Assembly (NCBI GenBank): GCA_964472905.1
Contig: CAYYMI010000020.1
Span: 1-42,030, forward strand
DNA length: 42,030 nt
Direction: 5' to 3'
Source: Hellea sp964472905
Lineage (GTDB): Bacteria > Pseudomonadota > Alphaproteobacteria > Caulobacterales > Maricaulaceae
Shown here: in pieces, positions 34,200 through 42,030 of the stretch
Numbering within the stretch: the stretch's first letter is position 1
How the letters are laid out: every line of letters starts with the position of its first letter
Notes under the pieces: generated by a model
Seen by the model: the letters and a program-made list of their open reading frames with translations, nothing else
Database searches by the model: none
What the model was told of the DNA's origin: nothing
Program-made: the position numbers and the translations under genes

Positions 34200-35060
34200 A
34201 TGGTTTATCGTACACAAAATAGACGCACGGGCGGGATGCGCCGGCGTCGCGGCGGGTTTCGGTGGCAAATCATGCTGCTTTTCGCTGTTGGGGCGGCTGT
34301 CTATTATTTCGCGAACCAAAAAACAGTGCCCTATACGGACCGCAAACAGCTTCGCACGATGAAGCATGACGCTGAAATGCAGCTTGGCCTACAAAGCTAC
34401 CAGCAAATACTTTCTGATAACCGTCAAAATTTGGTTCAAAGCGGCCCTGTCGTCGATGCGGTTCGAGACATAGGCGCAAAAATAGCCCGCGCCGCCTCTG
34501 ATTCAGATCCGGGCTTTGAATGGGCCTTTAACGTTATTGATTCCGAGCAGGTCAACGCCTTTGCTCTGCCCGGTGGATATACGGCGATTTATACGGGTAT
34601 AATTCCGGTCGCTGAGAATGAAGATGGTCTTGCGGCGATTATGGGGCACGAAGTGGCTCATGCCTTGGCCCATCACGGGGCTGAGCGTATGGCGCAACAA
34701 AATATGCAGCGTATTGTCGGGGCAGGCGTCGCGATGGGCGCTGGCGGTATGGATTTTGGCGCTCAAAAAGCGGTCATGGGTGTCTTTGGCGGGATTAGCC
34801 AATATGGCTTTGCCCTCCCTTTTTCGCGTAAGCATGAATCCGAGGCCGATTATATCGGTTTGATTTTGATGTCCCGAGCTTGTTATGACCCACGCGAAGC
34901 CCCAAAACTATGGGAACGCATGGGCCAAGCTGGCGGGGCTAACCCTCCTGAATTTCAATCCACACACCCTTCTCCGCAAACGCGGATTGATGATTTTAAT
35001 GGTTGGATGCCCGATGCTATTGAAATTTATAACCGATCCTGTCCCAATAAGATTAGATAG
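34200..35060 (+). CDS. M48 family metalloprotease, membrane-anchored
   Basis: This 286-residue protein has one N-terminal membrane span (about residues 22-38, IMLLFAVGAAVYYFA) and a zinc protease domain with HEVAH near 149-153 and the third ligand in ESEADYIGL near 215. Family members of the Oma1/BepA/LoiP type act on misfolded envelope proteins; the active site here should face the periplasm. The closing tail THPSPQTRIDDF is also typical. It is followed two bases later by the SDR gene, so they are probably cotranscribed. Confidence 0.9.
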   Translation: MVYRTQNRRTGGMRRRRGGFRWQIMLLFAVGAAVYYFANQKTVPYTDRKQLRTMKHDAEMQLGLQSYQQILSDNRQNLVQSGPVVDAVRDIGAKIARAASDSDPGFEWAFNVIDSEQVNAFALPGGYTAIYTGIIPVAENEDGLAAIMGHEVAHALAHHGAERMAQQNMQRIVGAGVAMGAGGMDFGAQKAVMGVFGGISQYGFALPFSRKHESEADYIGLILMSRACYDPREAPKLWERMGQAGGANPPEFQSTHPSPQTRIDDFNGWMPDAIEIYNRSCPNKIR

Positions 35061-35062
35061 AT

Positions 35063-36094
35063 ATGACTGACCGTATTCTTGTCACCGGCGTGTCTGGTTT
35101 TATTGCCTCTCACGTCACAGAGCGTTTGCTCAAAAAAGGCTATGCTGTTCGCGGAACTGTTCGCAATAAAGCCAAAGGCCAAAAAATTGTCGATAAGCTG
35201 GCGGCTCATGGCTCTGATACCTCCAAGCTTGAACTTTTTGAAGCAGACCTAGGCTCTGATGCGGGATGGCAAGACGCGGTTAAAGATTGCCGTTATATCC
35301 AACATATCGCCTCACCATTTCCACTTGAAGCGCCGAGTGATCGTGAGGCCTTGGTACCAGAAGCGCGGGCGGGCGCCATGCGCGTTATCGAGCACGGCCT
35401 AGGCGCAGGTGCCGAGCGCATTGTTATGACATCTTCTATGGTCTCCATGATGGGGCAAAAGGGCCGTGGGGCGAAGATGCTGGTCAAAGAATCTGATTGG
35501 TCTGATCCTGATTGGAAACCTCTCACGGCCTATCCCGTGTCCAAAACCCGCGCGGAGAAATCCGCTTGGGATTATGTGAAGACTCAAAACCTTGAGCCAA
35601 AACTCACAACTGTCTGCCCGGGGCTGGTTTTTGGGCCAGATAGTTATCAGAATGGCGGCGCCTCTCTCGGGCTTATTACGGCCATGTTTGCCGGGGATTT
35701 CCCGCGCACGCCGAAAGTGGCTTATCCCATTGTTGATGTCAGGGATTGTGCCTCAATCCATGTCGGAGCCATGACGGCTAAAGAGGCGGGCGGTCGGCGC
35801 CTTATGGCAGCAGGTGAAACTTTATGGATGTCGGGCATCGCAACTGTTTTGAGACAGGCCTATCCAGAGTATAAAAAACTCCCCAGTGGCGATTTTCCTA
35901 ATTTTATGGTACGTCTTGTTGGGTTGTTTGATGATCGCGTGAAGGGCGTTATTCCTGATCTGGGAACATTCCATGAAGCTGATAGCGCCTATGTAAACAG
36001 CCTCACTCATGTCATTCCGAGGCCCGCTAAAGAGGCGATATTATCGGCAGCTGAAAGCTTGATGGCCAATGGAAATGTAAAGCAACCGAATTAA
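35063..36094 (+). CDS. NAD(P)-dependent epimerase/reductase, extended SDR (dihydroflavonol reductase-like)
   Basis: This 343-residue protein has the Rossmann motif VTGVSGFIASHV at residues 7-18, RGTVRN for cofactor specificity, MTSSMVSM, and the catalytic Tyr-x3-Lys in YPVSKTRAE. The pattern fits the plant-like dihydroflavonol-4-reductase/cinnamoyl-CoA-reductase branch; bacterial members reduce varied carbonyls, and the substrate is not predictable. Its stop abuts the convergent Pr6Pr gene (36094/36095). Confidence 0.9.
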   Translation: MTDRILVTGVSGFIASHVTERLLKKGYAVRGTVRNKAKGQKIVDKLAAHGSDTSKLELFEADLGSDAGWQDAVKDCRYIQHIASPFPLEAPSDREALVPEARAGAMRVIEHGLGAGAERIVMTSSMVSMMGQKGRGAKMLVKESDWSDPDWKPLTAYPVSKTRAEKSAWDYVKTQNLEPKLTTVCPGLVFGPDSYQNGGASLGLITAMFAGDFPRTPKVAYPIVDVRDCASIHVGAMTAKEAGGRRLMAAGETLWMSGIATVLRQAYPEYKKLPSGDFPNFMVRLVGLFDDRVKGVIPDLGTFHEADSAYVNSLTHVIPRPAKEAILSAAESLMANGNVKQPN

Positions 36095-36721
36095 TCAAGC
36101 AGGTTTATTCGCGATAATCCGCTTGCCAACCCAAATAAATACGCCTCCGCCGACATAATAAACGGCAGCAAAAACGAGCATAGCTATGGTCACGCCCATC
36201 GCGCCGCGCGTAGTTACATCCAGAAATGGGTAGGGGTAAAAGCCTGTAAGCATCCCCCTGATAATATTGAACCCCCCATAAGCGAGCGGAAAAATTATCC
36301 AAAGAGGAAGGTGTTTATATTGCAATCCACGCTTACCTGCGAAGACCAGCCAATCTAAGATGTAAAGAACGGGCAGGAGGAAATGTAGGCCTATATTGGT
36401 GATGACTCCCAATCCGACTGGATGATGGATTTTCGCCAACAGGGCATAATATACGATGGCGACGATTAAGATATAAAGCGCGATAGCCGCGCGAATGGCG
36501 GGGCGTTCTAAAAATATCCGTAGTTTCGACGTTGGGTTTAAAAAAGGAACTGAAAAGGCGAGGGCGACCAGAATATTGCTCCAAATGGTGAAATAGCCCA
36601 GATAAATTCCGGTGGATGGTAAAACGCCACCATATTCCTTTGACGCGACCAACAATATGTATTGGGTGATGATTGTCGCCCATGCGAGAGCTGCACAAAC
36701 GCGTCTGTAATTATTTTTCAT
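36095..36721 (-). CDS. Pr6Pr family integral membrane protein
   Basis: This 208-residue protein has about six membrane spans and the family hallmarks GYFTIWSNILVALAF, LLAKIHHPVGLGVITNIGLHFLLPVLYILDWLVF and GYPYPF-like GFYPYPFLDV. The family is related to the FAR-17a/AIG1-like hydrolases of eukaryotes, with conserved Thr/Asn and His in the membrane. The bacterial role is unknown. It follows carA by 65 bases on the same strand. Confidence 0.85.
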   Translation of the reverse strand: MKNNYRRVCAALAWATIITQYILLVASKEYGGVLPSTGIYLGYFTIWSNILVALAFSVPFLNPTSKLRIFLERPAIRAAIALYILIVAIVYYALLAKIHHPVGLGVITNIGLHFLLPVLYILDWLVFAGKRGLQYKHLPLWIIFPLAYGGFNIIRGMLTGFYPYPFLDVTTRGAMGVTIAMLVFAAVYYVGGGVFIWVGKRIIANKPA

Positions 36722-36786
36722 GCATTGTCAGTATGAAGCTTGGCATTAAATGTCAAAACACCATCTTATCTACTTTTTGGCGAGAC

Positions 36787-37953
36787 CTATAAAGCGTCAG
36801 CAAATCTTTCAAATAGATAATAACTATCCTGTGGGCCGGGGCTGGCCTCGGGGTGATGCTGGACAGAAAAGACGGGTTTACCTTTTAGGCGGATGCCGCA
36901 ATTGGATCCGTCAAACAGGCTCACATGGGTTTCTTCCACTGTGTCGGGCAGACTTTTTTGATCGACGGCAAAGCCGTGATTCATCGACACGATTTCAACT
37001 TTGTTCGTGGTATAATCTTTGACGGGGTGGTTAGCGCCGTGATGGCCTTGGTCCATTTTCATCGTTTGTGCGCCCAGAGCTAAGGCCAGCATTTGATGTC
37101 CGAGACAAATACCGAGGATCGGCATGTCCGCTTTTATGATCTCTTGAATGACGGGGATGGCATATTCGCCTGTTGCGGCCGGGTCGCCCGGTCCATTGGA
37201 TAAGACAACGCCGTCAGGTTTAAGCGCCAAGATATCTTTGGCTGGCGTCATCGCGGGAACAACAGTGACTTTCATTCCTGCCGTCACAAGGTTACGTAAA
37301 ATATTCCGCTTCACGCCATAGTCGATGACGACAACGGATTTGATACCCTCTTTATTTTCAAAGCCTTCGGGCCAGACCCATCGCGCTTCTGTCCAGTCAA
37401 ATCCTGTCTCAGTGCCAACGGAGGGGACAAGGTCGCTGCCAACCAAGCCGTTCCAGCCGCGAGCTTTAGCCGCCAGGGCTTCAATATCAAATTTTCCGTC
37501 AGGCGCGTGGGCGATGACGCCGTTTGGCATGCCGTTATCCCGAATAAAAGCGGTCAGCGCTCGTGTATCTACGCCGGACAAACCAATGATGTTACGCTGC
37601 GTTAGCCAGTCGCCAAGTTCCAATTCAGAGCGCCAATTTGAGGCGGGCGTTATCGGGGCCTTGAATATAGCGCCGCGCGCCGCACTTTGGGCTTTATCCG
37701 TAGAGGCTTCCTCATCCTCAACTGTTGTGCCTGTGTTCCCTATATGGGGGAAGGTAAAGCAGATGATCTGATCCGTATAAGAGGGGTCTGTCAGGATTTC
37801 CTGATAACCTGTCATGGCCGTATTAAAACACACCTCGCCAATGGCGTCTCCGGCCGCTCCGCAGCCTTGTCCATAAAAAACCTCGCCATTGGCCAAAACA
37901 AGGGCGCCCGTGGCTGTTTGATTAAAGGCTTGCATTTTGGTTTCGACGCTCAT
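36787..37953 (-). CDS. carA: Carbamoyl-phosphate synthase small subunit
   Basis: CarA hydrolyses glutamine and channels ammonia to CarB. This 388-residue protein has the N-terminal domain (GALVLANGEVFYGQGCG; EVCFNTAMTGYQEILTDPSY) and a class I amidotransferase domain with the nucleophile elbow GICLGHQML and the His/Glu pair in HHPEASPG. The start is taken at ATG 37953 (MSVETKMQAF); the ATG at 37935 is the alternative, and the upstream frame to 37989 is basic and not family-like. It is divergent from the yqeY gene over 214 bases. Confidence 0.96.
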   Translation of the reverse strand: MSVETKMQAFNQTATGALVLANGEVFYGQGCGAAGDAIGEVCFNTAMTGYQEILTDPSYTDQIICFTFPHIGNTGTTVEDEEASTDKAQSAARGAIFKAPITPASNWRSELELGDWLTQRNIIGLSGVDTRALTAFIRDNGMPNGVIAHAPDGKFDIEALAAKARGWNGLVGSDLVPSVGTETGFDWTEARWVWPEGFENKEGIKSVVVIDYGVKRNILRNLVTAGMKVTVVPAMTPAKDILALKPDGVVLSNGPGDPAATGEYAIPVIQEIIKADMPILGICLGHQMLALALGAQTMKMDQGHHGANHPVKDYTTNKVEIVSMNHGFAVDQKSLPDTVEETHVSLFDGSNCGIRLKGKPVFSVQHHPEASPGPQDSYYLFERFADAL

Positions 37954-38167
37954 AAATCCCCGTTTTGCCCTTTTCAGGCGCAGGCACAATTGCTGTGCGG
38001 TGTTTTAGTCAGGGCAGGGCAGGATTCAAGGTTTAATATTCATATGCTTGGCAAATGGATGAATTAATCTTATATAATCCTGTGAATATCCTGCAAATAG
38101 CGCGTGGGGCTGCTTTTTGTACCTGGTTAAACCCATTAAGGTGAGACCAATTTGAAGGGACAAACTT

Positions 38168-38644
38168 ATGGCTGAAGCCCAAATGACGCTCCGCGACTCT
38201 ATCACCGAATCGACAAAAGACGCGATGAGAAGCAAGGACTCCTTACGCGTGTCAACGCTGCGTCTCGTCTCGGCTGCGATTAAAGATAGAGATATCGCCG
38301 CGCGCTCCGAAGATCGGTGCGGCGGCATTGAAGAAACTGAAATTCTCTCGCTTTTGGCCAAGATGGTGAAACAGCGCGAAGAAAGCGCCAAGACCTATGA
38401 GGATAATGGCCGTCCAGAACTGGCGGATCGCGAGCGTAGCGAGATTGAAATTGTCCGAGAATTTATGCCTAAGGCCTTGTCTGAAACTGAGATGGAAGAG
38501 GCGATTGCCGCCATTGTTGAAGAAAGCGGGGCAACGGGCCTTAAGGATATGGGTAAAATTATGGGTCGCCTGAAGACAGATTTTGCGGGCCGCCTCGATA
38601 TGGGCAAAGCTGGCGCTATCGTTAAGGGCCATTTGGGCGGTTAG
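38168..38644 (+). CDS. GatB/YqeY domain protein
   Basis: This 158-residue protein is a stand-alone YqeY: LRDSITESTKDAMRSKDSLRVSTLRLVSAAIKDRDIA, then MVKQREESAKTYEDNGRPELADRERSEIEIVREFMPK and a C-terminal helical tail. The domain is the tRNA-binding end of GatB; the free protein's job is uncertain. GAAGGGA precedes the ATG. Divergence from carA is usual in alphaproteobacteria, but the dnaG-rpoD genes often found next are absent here. Confidence 0.9.
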   Translation: MAEAQMTLRDSITESTKDAMRSKDSLRVSTLRLVSAAIKDRDIAARSEDRCGGIEETEILSLLAKMVKQREESAKTYEDNGRPELADRERSEIEIVREFMPKALSETEMEEAIAAIVEESGATGLKDMGKIMGRLKTDFAGRLDMGKAGAIVKGHLGG

Positions 38645-38665
38645 CGGTTAAGGTCTAAGCTTAAC

Positions 38666-40204
38666 TTAAGCCCTTAGAAAATAATCATAAGCGACATTTT
38701 CAGTTTCAGCGGTCTTCGGATAGCCCGTCTTGGACAGGCTGGCTTCTAGGTCGCGCCTATCGCCTTTAGGGATTTGAAATCCGCAAAGAACATGGCCCGT
38801 AGAATGTCCGTGATTGCGGTAATGGAAGAGCGAGATATTCCAACGCGCATCCAGATTAATTAAAAAATCCGTCAATGCGCCAGGGCGTTCAGGAAATTCA
38901 AAACGGTAAATGACTTCATCAATATCTTTACTGGCGCGCCCCCCGACCATATGGCGTAGGTGACGCTTGGAGAGGCGGTCTTCCGAGAGATCTAGGACGC
39001 TTATACCATGAGCCGCCATAGACTTCACAACGTCTTCGCGTACCGCTGATGATTTTATCTTTATCCCGACAAGCACATGGGCGTCGTCGTCATTTTCAGC
39101 AAAGCGGTAGTTAAATTCTGTGACGGCACGATCGCCAAGCGCTTTGATGAAATTTAAAAACGCGCCCGCCTGTTCTGGAATGGTTGCGGCAAAAAGCATT
39201 TCTTCACCCGCGCCAAGTTCTGCGCGTTCAACGATGTGGCCGATACGGTCAAAATTAACATTGGCTCCTGATATCGTCACCACGCAATCCCCCTCTGGGG
39301 CAAGGCAGGCGCGTTTATGTTTTATGATGCCAGCCAAGGCGACCGCGCCCGCCGGTTCGACAACAGTCCGAGTGGCCTCGAAAACATCTTTCACCGCCGC
39401 GCATATTTCATCATTCGTGACTGTGATACATTCATCCACGACGGATTTGGATATGTCTAATGTATTGGTTCCAATGAGTTTCACGGCGACGCCATCGGCA
39501 AAGCCGTCAACCTTATTGAGCGGTGTAGGCTTACCTGCCTCGAGTGATGTTTTAAGGGTGGCGGCGCCTTCGGGTTCAACCGCAATGATTTTAGTCTCGG
39601 GCGATATGGACTTGACCCATGTGCCTATGCCAGAGACTAATCCGCCGCCGCCCGTACAGACATAAATGGCTTTTGGCGCGCGCGGCATTTGTTCCAAAAT
39701 TTCTTTGCCGACTGTCCCTTGCCCTGCAATGACATCCAGCTCGTCAAAGGGATGAATGAAGACAGCCCCGGTCTCTTTGGCATAGTCGATGGCGGCTTCA
39801 CAGGCTTCATCATAGCTATCACCGATGAGCCGCGTCTCTGCGCCTCTGGCTTCAACTGCGTCAACTTTAATCATCGGCGTGGTGACGGGCATAAAGATGA
39901 CAGCTTTGGTTTTGTAATAGCTGGCCGCTGCCGCCATGCCTTGGGCATGGTTGCCCGCGCTTGCGGCGCAAACACCCTTGGCTTTTTCCGCGTCCGTTAA
40001 TCCCGCCATGCGGTTCGCCGCGCCGCGAATTTTAAAACTAAAGACATCTTGGAGGTCTTCGCGTTTAAGCCAGATATTCAGGCCGTGCTCTGCGGAGAGC
40101 TTCGGCGCGAGTTGGCACGGCGTGCGTTTGGCCAGCGCGTAAACGTCAGCCGCATCTATGCGCGCCTTTAGATCATTGAGGTTAACTTTAGGGAGATTAA
40201 CCAT
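38666..40204 (-). CDS. ilvA: Threonine ammonia-lyase, biosynthetic
   Basis: IlvA deaminates threonine to 2-oxobutanoate, the first step to isoleucine. This 512-residue protein has the PLP Lys58 in SFKIRGA, SAGNHAQG, and the phosphate loop GGGGLVSG. Two C-terminal ACT-like domains (AELGAGEEMLFAATIPEQAGAF and EVIYRFEFPERPGALTDFL) are the isoleucine/valine feedback sites of the biosynthetic form. The start ATG 40204 overlaps the leuB stop (ATGGTTAA); the upstream in-frame ATG at 40225 lies further inside leuB. It is the last gene of the leuC-leuD-leuB-ilvA run, tying leucine and isoleucine synthesis together. Confidence 0.95.
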   Translation of the reverse strand: MVNLPKVNLNDLKARIDAADVYALAKRTPCQLAPKLSAEHGLNIWLKREDLQDVFSFKIRGAANRMAGLTDAEKAKGVCAASAGNHAQGMAAAASYYKTKAVIFMPVTTPMIKVDAVEARGAETRLIGDSYDEACEAAIDYAKETGAVFIHPFDELDVIAGQGTVGKEILEQMPRAPKAIYVCTGGGGLVSGIGTWVKSISPETKIIAVEPEGAATLKTSLEAGKPTPLNKVDGFADGVAVKLIGTNTLDISKSVVDECITVTNDEICAAVKDVFEATRTVVEPAGAVALAGIIKHKRACLAPEGDCVVTISGANVNFDRIGHIVERAELGAGEEMLFAATIPEQAGAFLNFIKALGDRAVTEFNYRFAENDDDAHVLVGIKIKSSAVREDVVKSMAAHGISVLDLSEDRLSKRHLRHMVGGRASKDIDEVIYRFEFPERPGALTDFLINLDARWNISLFHYRNHGHSTGHVLCGFQIPKGDRRDLEASLSKTGYPKTAETENVAYDYFLRA

Positions 40205-41267
40205 TGTTATGTTCTTGGGAGACATGGCTCGCTATCCAGTCTCCGACTTGCGAGGTTGATAGGCCTCCGCCCAAATCACCTGTTGTGTGACCGCCTTCGA
40301 GCGCGGCCTCTACAGCAGCTTCAATCGCGCTGGCTTCGGGGTCTAGCCCGAATGAGAGGTTCAGCATCCAAGCGGCCGATAAAATCATCGCCAATGGATT
40401 GGCTTTGCCCTTTCCCGCGATATCGGGCGCGCTGCCATGAATGGGTTCATACATCCCCGTTGTGCCATCGGAGACCGAGGCAGACGGGATAACGCCCATA
40501 GAGCCCGCCAGGACAGAGGCTTCATCGGTGAGGATATCGCCAAACATATTTTCCGTTAGGACAACGTCAAAATCCTGCGCGCGCGTGAGCATATGCATGG
40601 TCATGGCATCGACAAGAAGATGCTCAAGCTCGACTTCGGGATAGCGCGCGGCGACTTTAATCACCGTCTCGCGCCAGAGGCGCGATGTTTCAAGGACGTT
40701 GGATTTATCAACCGAGGTGACTTTCTTTTTACGGCTCATCGCAAGATCAAAGGCTTTAACCGTAATGCGTTCAACTTCGGTCTCTGAATAGCGGCACTCA
40801 TCATAGGCGCCTAAATTATCGCGGCCCTTTGTGCCGAAATATATACCCCCTGTGAGTTCGCGCATGACCACGAAATCTGTACCCTCTAGGCGTTCACGTT
40901 TCAGCGGCGCTTTATCAATCAGAGCAGGGTAAGGCTTACAGGGGCGGATATTAGCATAGAGGTTTAGGTTCTTGCGCAGTGGCAGAAGCGAACCTAGCTC
41001 TGGCCTATCCGCGCCTTTCAAATGATCCCATTTCGGCCCGCCCACAGCGCCAAGTAATATCGCGCCCGTTTTTTCGCAAGAGGCATAGGTCTCATCCGGC
41101 AGGGGCGTTCCCAGCGCGTCAATCGCCGCGCCGCCGATGAGGTGAAATTCAGGCTCTAAGGTGTGGCCGAATTTATTGGCCACAGCGTTCAGAACCGCCA
41201 TAGCCGCGTCCCCGACTTCAGGGCCAATGCCGTCACCGGGCAGATAGGAAAAGTTTATATTAGTCAC
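40197..41267 (-). CDS. leuB: 3-isopropylmalate dehydrogenase
   Basis: LeuB oxidises and decarboxylates 3-isopropylmalate with NAD. This 356-residue protein has LPGDGIGPEV near the N-terminus, LNLYANIRPC, the catalytic Tyr/Lys regions (ELTGGIYFG; VDKSNVLETSRLWRE), and ENMFGDILTDEASVLAGSMG. The start is a GTG at 41267 (VTNINFSYLPGDG) overlapping the leuD stop as GTGACTAA, with GAGG 6 bases upstream. The in-frame ATG far upstream at 41387 lies inside leuD and adds 40 unrelated residues. Confidence 0.95.
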   Translation of the reverse strand: MTNINFSYLPGDGIGPEVGDAAMAVLNAVANKFGHTLEPEFHLIGGAAIDALGTPLPDETYASCEKTGAILLGAVGGPKWDHLKGADRPELGSLLPLRKNLNLYANIRPCKPYPALIDKAPLKRERLEGTDFVVMRELTGGIYFGTKGRDNLGAYDECRYSETEVERITVKAFDLAMSRKKKVTSVDKSNVLETSRLWRETVIKVAARYPEVELEHLLVDAMTMHMLTRAQDFDVVLTENMFGDILTDEASVLAGSMGVIPSASVSDGTTGMYEPIHGSAPDIAGKGKANPLAMILSAAWMLNLSFGLDPEASAIEAAVEAALEGGHTTGDLGGGLSTSQVGDWIASHVSQEHNNG

Positions 41268-41841
41268 GTGATGCCTCAAACTTCGTAATCGCGTCGTCTT
41301 GTGCCGCCAGATAACCCATCTCGTCCACGCCTTCCATGAGGCAGTGACGGGAGAAGGCATCAACGTCAAAACTATAGGTGCCTCCATTACGAGGTAGGCG
41401 CACTTCGCAGCTTTCTAAATCAACCGTGACCTCTGCTCCGGGATTATCGAGTAGCCATGCATGGGCGCGTTTATCGATGATGATGGGGAGTAATCCATTC
41501 TTTAAAGAATTCCCGCGAAAGATATCGGCAATCTCAGAAGATATAACCACGCGAAAGCCGTAATCGGTTAACCCCCACGGCGCATGTTCGCGCGAAGACC
41601 CACAGCCAAAATTATGCCCCGCGACCAAAATCTCACAGGCTTTGCCCTCGTCTGAATTGAGCTCATGATCTGTTGGGTTACCATCCGCGTCATAGCGCAA
41701 ATTCGCAAAGACATGTTCGCCCAATCCGGCCTTGGTTGTCATAGACAAAAATTTGGCAGGCATGATTTGGTCTGTATCAATATTTGAGACAGGCAGAACC
41801 ATCGTTTTAGATGTCACGGTTGTTAAAGGTTTGAAACTCAT
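41260..41841 (-). CDS. leuD: 3-isopropylmalate dehydratase small subunit
   Basis: LeuD is the swivelling domain of isopropylmalate isomerase. This 193-residue protein has SNIDTDQIMPAKFL near residue 19 and AGHNFGCGSSREHAPWGL near 74, where GSSRE binds substrate, and RGNSLKNGLLPI. It is the bacterial long form expected with a separate LeuC. It overlaps leuC by ATGA (41838-41841). Confidence 0.96.
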   Translation of the reverse strand: MSFKPLTTVTSKTMVLPVSNIDTDQIMPAKFLSMTTKAGLGEHVFANLRYDADGNPTDHELNSDEGKACEILVAGHNFGCGSSREHAPWGLTDYGFRVVISSEIADIFRGNSLKNGLLPIIIDKRAHAWLLDNPGAEVTVDLESCEVRLPRNGGTYSFDVDAFSRHCLMEGVDEMGYLAAQDDAITKFEASRD

Positions 41842-42030
41842 GCTGCGGCTCCGACTTTACGCGGGTCAGTGATAACACCTGCAATGGCGCTGGCCGCAGC
41901 TGTTTCAGGCGAGGCGAGAACAGTGCGTACGCCCGGCCCCTGACGGCCCATGAAATTACGATTGGAGGTCGAGACGACCAAATCGCCCGGCGCGCCAATA
42001 TCGCCGTTCATGCCAAGGCACATTGAACAG
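41838..42030 (-). CDS. leuC: 3-isopropylmalate dehydratase large subunit, C-terminal part
   Basis: Only the last 63 or so residues are in the window. They include CSMCLGMNGD, where the CxxC supplies two 4Fe-4S cluster ligands. Next comes STSNRNFMGRQGPG with the catalytic/substrate Arg and Ser, then RTVLASPETAAASAIAG and ITDPR. The gene continues past 42030. It is first of the visible leuC-leuD-leuB-ilvA run. Confidence 0.95.
   Translation of the reverse strand, partial: CSMCLGMNGDIGAPGDLVVSTSNRNFMGRQGPGVRTVLASPETAAASAIAGVITDPRKVGAAA

Overview
The window is chromosomal DNA of an alphaproteobacterium, most likely a Caulobacterales/Hyphomonadaceae-like lineage (inference). The pointers are the tsaE-amgK-murU-addB-addA-trxA run, an AccD whose zinc-ribbon cysteines are lost, COQ9, an UrcA-family exported protein, an ELM1-family protein and a B12-dependent ribonucleotide reductase. 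Most of the window is core metabolism on compact, overlapping operons. No tRNA, rRNA, CRISPR array or insertion sequence was found.

Layout. 1-1048: exported lipoprotein and a convergent 2Fe-2S ferredoxin. 1136-10181 (+): tsaE, amgK, murU, addB, addA and trxA (tRNA modification, peptidoglycan recycling, double-strand break repair, redox), closed by a terminator. 10236-12426 (-): folC and accD. 12599-16281: accessory region. It holds an unrecognised GC-rich ORF, an AT-rich retron locus (structured leader, a hidden 43-residue cationic membrane peptide, XRE-type HTH protein, retron reverse transcriptase), a cupin, and a PIN/RHH toxin-antitoxin pair with a 30-bp palindrome at its promoter. 16383-18009 (+): class IV aminotransferase plus sulfotransferase-like protein. 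18148-18933 (+): Gly/Asn-rich exported protein. 18946-21494 (-): dksA-like, cysK, DUF5946 and moeB/thiF genes. 21582-24716 (+): ABC-2 exporter pair and COQ9. 24732-29889 (-): greA, ELM1-like and nrdJ. 30234-30554 (+): urcA with a structured leader. 30757-34053 (-): carB. 34200-36094 (+): M48 protease and SDR reductase. 36095-37953 (-): carA and a Pr6Pr membrane protein. 38168-38644 (+): yqeY. 38666-42030 (-): leuC (partial), leuD, leuB and ilvA, each overlapping the next by 4-8 bases.

The most interesting system is the retron locus at about 13363-15161. The RT carries the retron hallmarks NAxxH and VTG. Upstream lies a chain of hairpins. The last one pairs an anti-Shine-Dalgarno tract with the strong AAGGAG of a 43-codon ORF that encodes an Arg-rich single-pass membrane peptide. 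This suggests a retron whose toxin is held untranslated by RNA structure in the retron transcript, with the HTH protein and RT translated downstream. The regulatory mechanism is inference; the motifs, the small ORF and the hairpin are read directly from the sequence.

Other points of interest are a 19-base perfect repeat, containing the palindrome TTATCGATAA, upstream of both the ABC exporter and urcA; the palindromic operator candidate of the PIN/RHH pair; and an aminotransferase-sulfotransferase gene pair that mirrors a fused plant protein architecture.
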